Shown here piece after piece: positions 62,640 to 64,000 of a stretch of DNA of 64,000 nt (position 1 is its first letter; each line of letters starts with the position of its first letter). The DNA is from Elysia crispata (Eukaryota > Mollusca > Gastropoda > Plakobranchidae), in NCBI GenBank assembly GCA_033675545.1, contig JAWDGP010003365.1:220980-284979 (forward strand). The letters are read 5' to 3'. Position numbers and translations under genes: made by a program. Below the pieces are notes generated by a model. The model was not told where the DNA came from. It ran no database searches and saw only the letters and a list, made by a program, of their open reading frames with translations.

Positions 62640-63715
62640 CAATGTTTCACATAAGCAAAAATTTTCGTTCAATTTAATGTTAAGAAGCACCCTGTTAAAA
62701 ATTTCTTCACAAAATACTTGAGTTTATAAAAAAAAGGAAGAAAAATTAACACTACTCTGAAATACAGACTTATCAATGCCAGATCAATAAAAAAAATGTT
62801 AAAGTGCTAAAATGTGACTTGTGCATGTTAAAATATACAAAATTTACTTTGATTTTTTTAAACATATTCATAAATCATTGTTTACACAAAAATCTGAAGT
62901 TTAAAAGAAATAAACAGCTAAAGTGTTCAATTATATAACTCTCTTAAGAAGCCTATAATAGTGAAATATCTAATTGAAAAAGCTTATTTAATTTCAATAT
63001 GGCTTTTTTCAATTCTTTCAGCTTCCCTCTTCAAATATAATTTTTCTCTAACAATGATTTGAAATCTTGATACCTGAGGTTATTTGTTAAAAATATTTGT
63101 ATACTGTGCCAGTTCAAGTAATCTATAAAATAAACGTATCTTAAACAAAATGCAATCAGCACCATAAAAAATATACATTGTGATGTTTTAAAGAAAAGTC
63201 TTGCCATTTTTTTCCAATCTCATTTACAAGACAGCCCAACGTGTCTTCATAATGCGTGAAAAGCATATCAAGGAAAATTTGATAACAATGCCAATACTTC
63301 GAAAATGTTTGTGCTGTAAAAATTTGAAATTGATTCCACATAACTTGACAATCTGGTATGAATTTGATGCCTACTTTTGTTTTTAAATAAAGAAAACTAT
63401 AAAAAAAATATGACTGAGTATTTGTCCTCTCTGTTGTTGGAACTGAATGACACTTCTTAGACAATGTTTTAAATAATTAATCATTTAATAGAGAGCCACA
63501 GAGGGTTTTTAAACAATATTCCTCAATTAAAATCCATTAAAAAAAGTATCAGTTTAGTTAGCTTATGATATTTACACAACTGCTGCTTTCTGTGACTAAG
63601 ACTGCTGGCTCTATATTTTCTCATTAAATTCTCAACAGCAAAAAACCTTGTGGATTCGAAGAAAACCCTTTACTTTTTCTAATTTATCTTAAATATATAT
63701 ATAAAAATTTAAAGG
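62640..63715. other. Intron-like AT-rich stretch, no exon seen
   Basis: This lies between the two GABA-B-like stretches. Frames at 63156-63464 (minus) have no recognisable motif. Confidence 0.4.
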
Positions 63716-63719
63716 ATAG

Positions 63720-63860
63720 AAATTGGTTTTGGTTTCCATAGCCACAAGGTTGTTGACTGCTAATGCGAACAAACCTGGAATCATTGACTTGTTTAAAGTC
63801 TCACTCTTCCGTAGAAGAAGTCTCATAGGCCTGGAAGATGCCAAAGATGATCAGGATACC
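63720..63860 (-). pseudogene. GABA-B receptor-like TM5 stretch, degraded
   Basis: After a possible acceptor (TTACTTGCAAG, 63861) the minus strand reads GILIIFGIFQAYETSSTEE, a TGA, then DFKQVNDSRFVRIS; the next residues fit better in another frame (ALAVNNLVAM). GABA-B receptors have KGLLxxFGxFLAxET and LNDSKYIGxSVYNV at this place. The stop and frame change suggest a pseudogene exon. Alternatively the real donor is GA/GTGAGA before the stop and the later match is chance. Confidence 0.4.
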
Positions 63861-64000
63861 CTTGCAAGTAACCAAAGACAACGCTTAGTTGCAGTGAACC
63901 AATCACGTGTTCTAGTTTATATGTACAACTTTCTTGATTAATATTTCACCTTGAATTAAAAAAGCAAAACCATATAAAAAAACAAAATAAAAAGCAAACT

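Noticed and set aside
63156-63464. 102-codon minus-strand ORF between the receptor-like stretches
   Set aside because: No membrane-segment pattern or receptor motif; treated as intron sequence.

Overview
The window is eukaryotic nuclear DNA from an invertebrate, most likely a mollusc and probably a gastropod. The inference rests on AT-rich, intron-rich sequence, frequent ACATGTA and TAGATC words, and a retroelement mixture (DIRS, GMR1-like Ty3, RTE-type LINE, pogo/Tigger) that fits molluscs. There are no bacterial-style operons, tRNAs, rRNAs or CRISPR arrays.

Region by region. (1) 1-17.8 kb, minus strand: a complete 14-exon gene for the mitochondrial radical-SAM/HemW-family protein RSAD1, read by following splice sites and homology. 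Its last intron holds a cluster of pogo/Tigger DNA transposon remnants. A probable bidirectional promoter near 17.9-18.2 kb may also drive a short spliced non-coding transcript to the right. (2) 21.2-23.9 kb: a broken DIRS-type retroelement. (3) 27.2-28.2 kb: a 102-bp minisatellite that stays open as a Ser/Thr-rich repeat. (4) 28.3-31.4 kb: a diverged copy of a satellite-bearing unit (dead hammerhead relic, zinc-ribbon remnant, 60-bp repeats, satellite-like array). (5) 31.4-37.2 kb: a Ty3-type LTR element inserted at that array, with integrase upstream of reverse transcriptase (GMR1-like order) and a tRNA-Pro primer site. (6) 40.6-45.1 kb: remnants including a 2.67-kb TIR transposon carrying a THAP domain, and a ZSWIM3-like N-terminal gene fragment. 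(7) 46.2-59.9 kb: a very large inverted repeat (arms about 4.4 and 3.1 kb) around a 6.3-kb satellite array of about 114 monomers of 54-55 bp. Its right arm holds a small zinc-ribbon ORF and a canonical type I hammerhead ribozyme. (8) 60.1-62.1 kb: a broken transposon-like gene followed by a LINE 3' end. (9) 62.5-63.9 kb, minus strand: one open exon and one degraded stretch resembling the membrane region of a GABA-B receptor.

RSAD1 is the only host gene that looks whole. The most unusual feature is the hammerhead, zinc-ribbon and satellite unit. It occurs at two loci, once as a single diverged copy and once as the giant palindrome, which suggests a family of elements rather than a chance arrangement. 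All calls come from reading the sequence; no searches were run.
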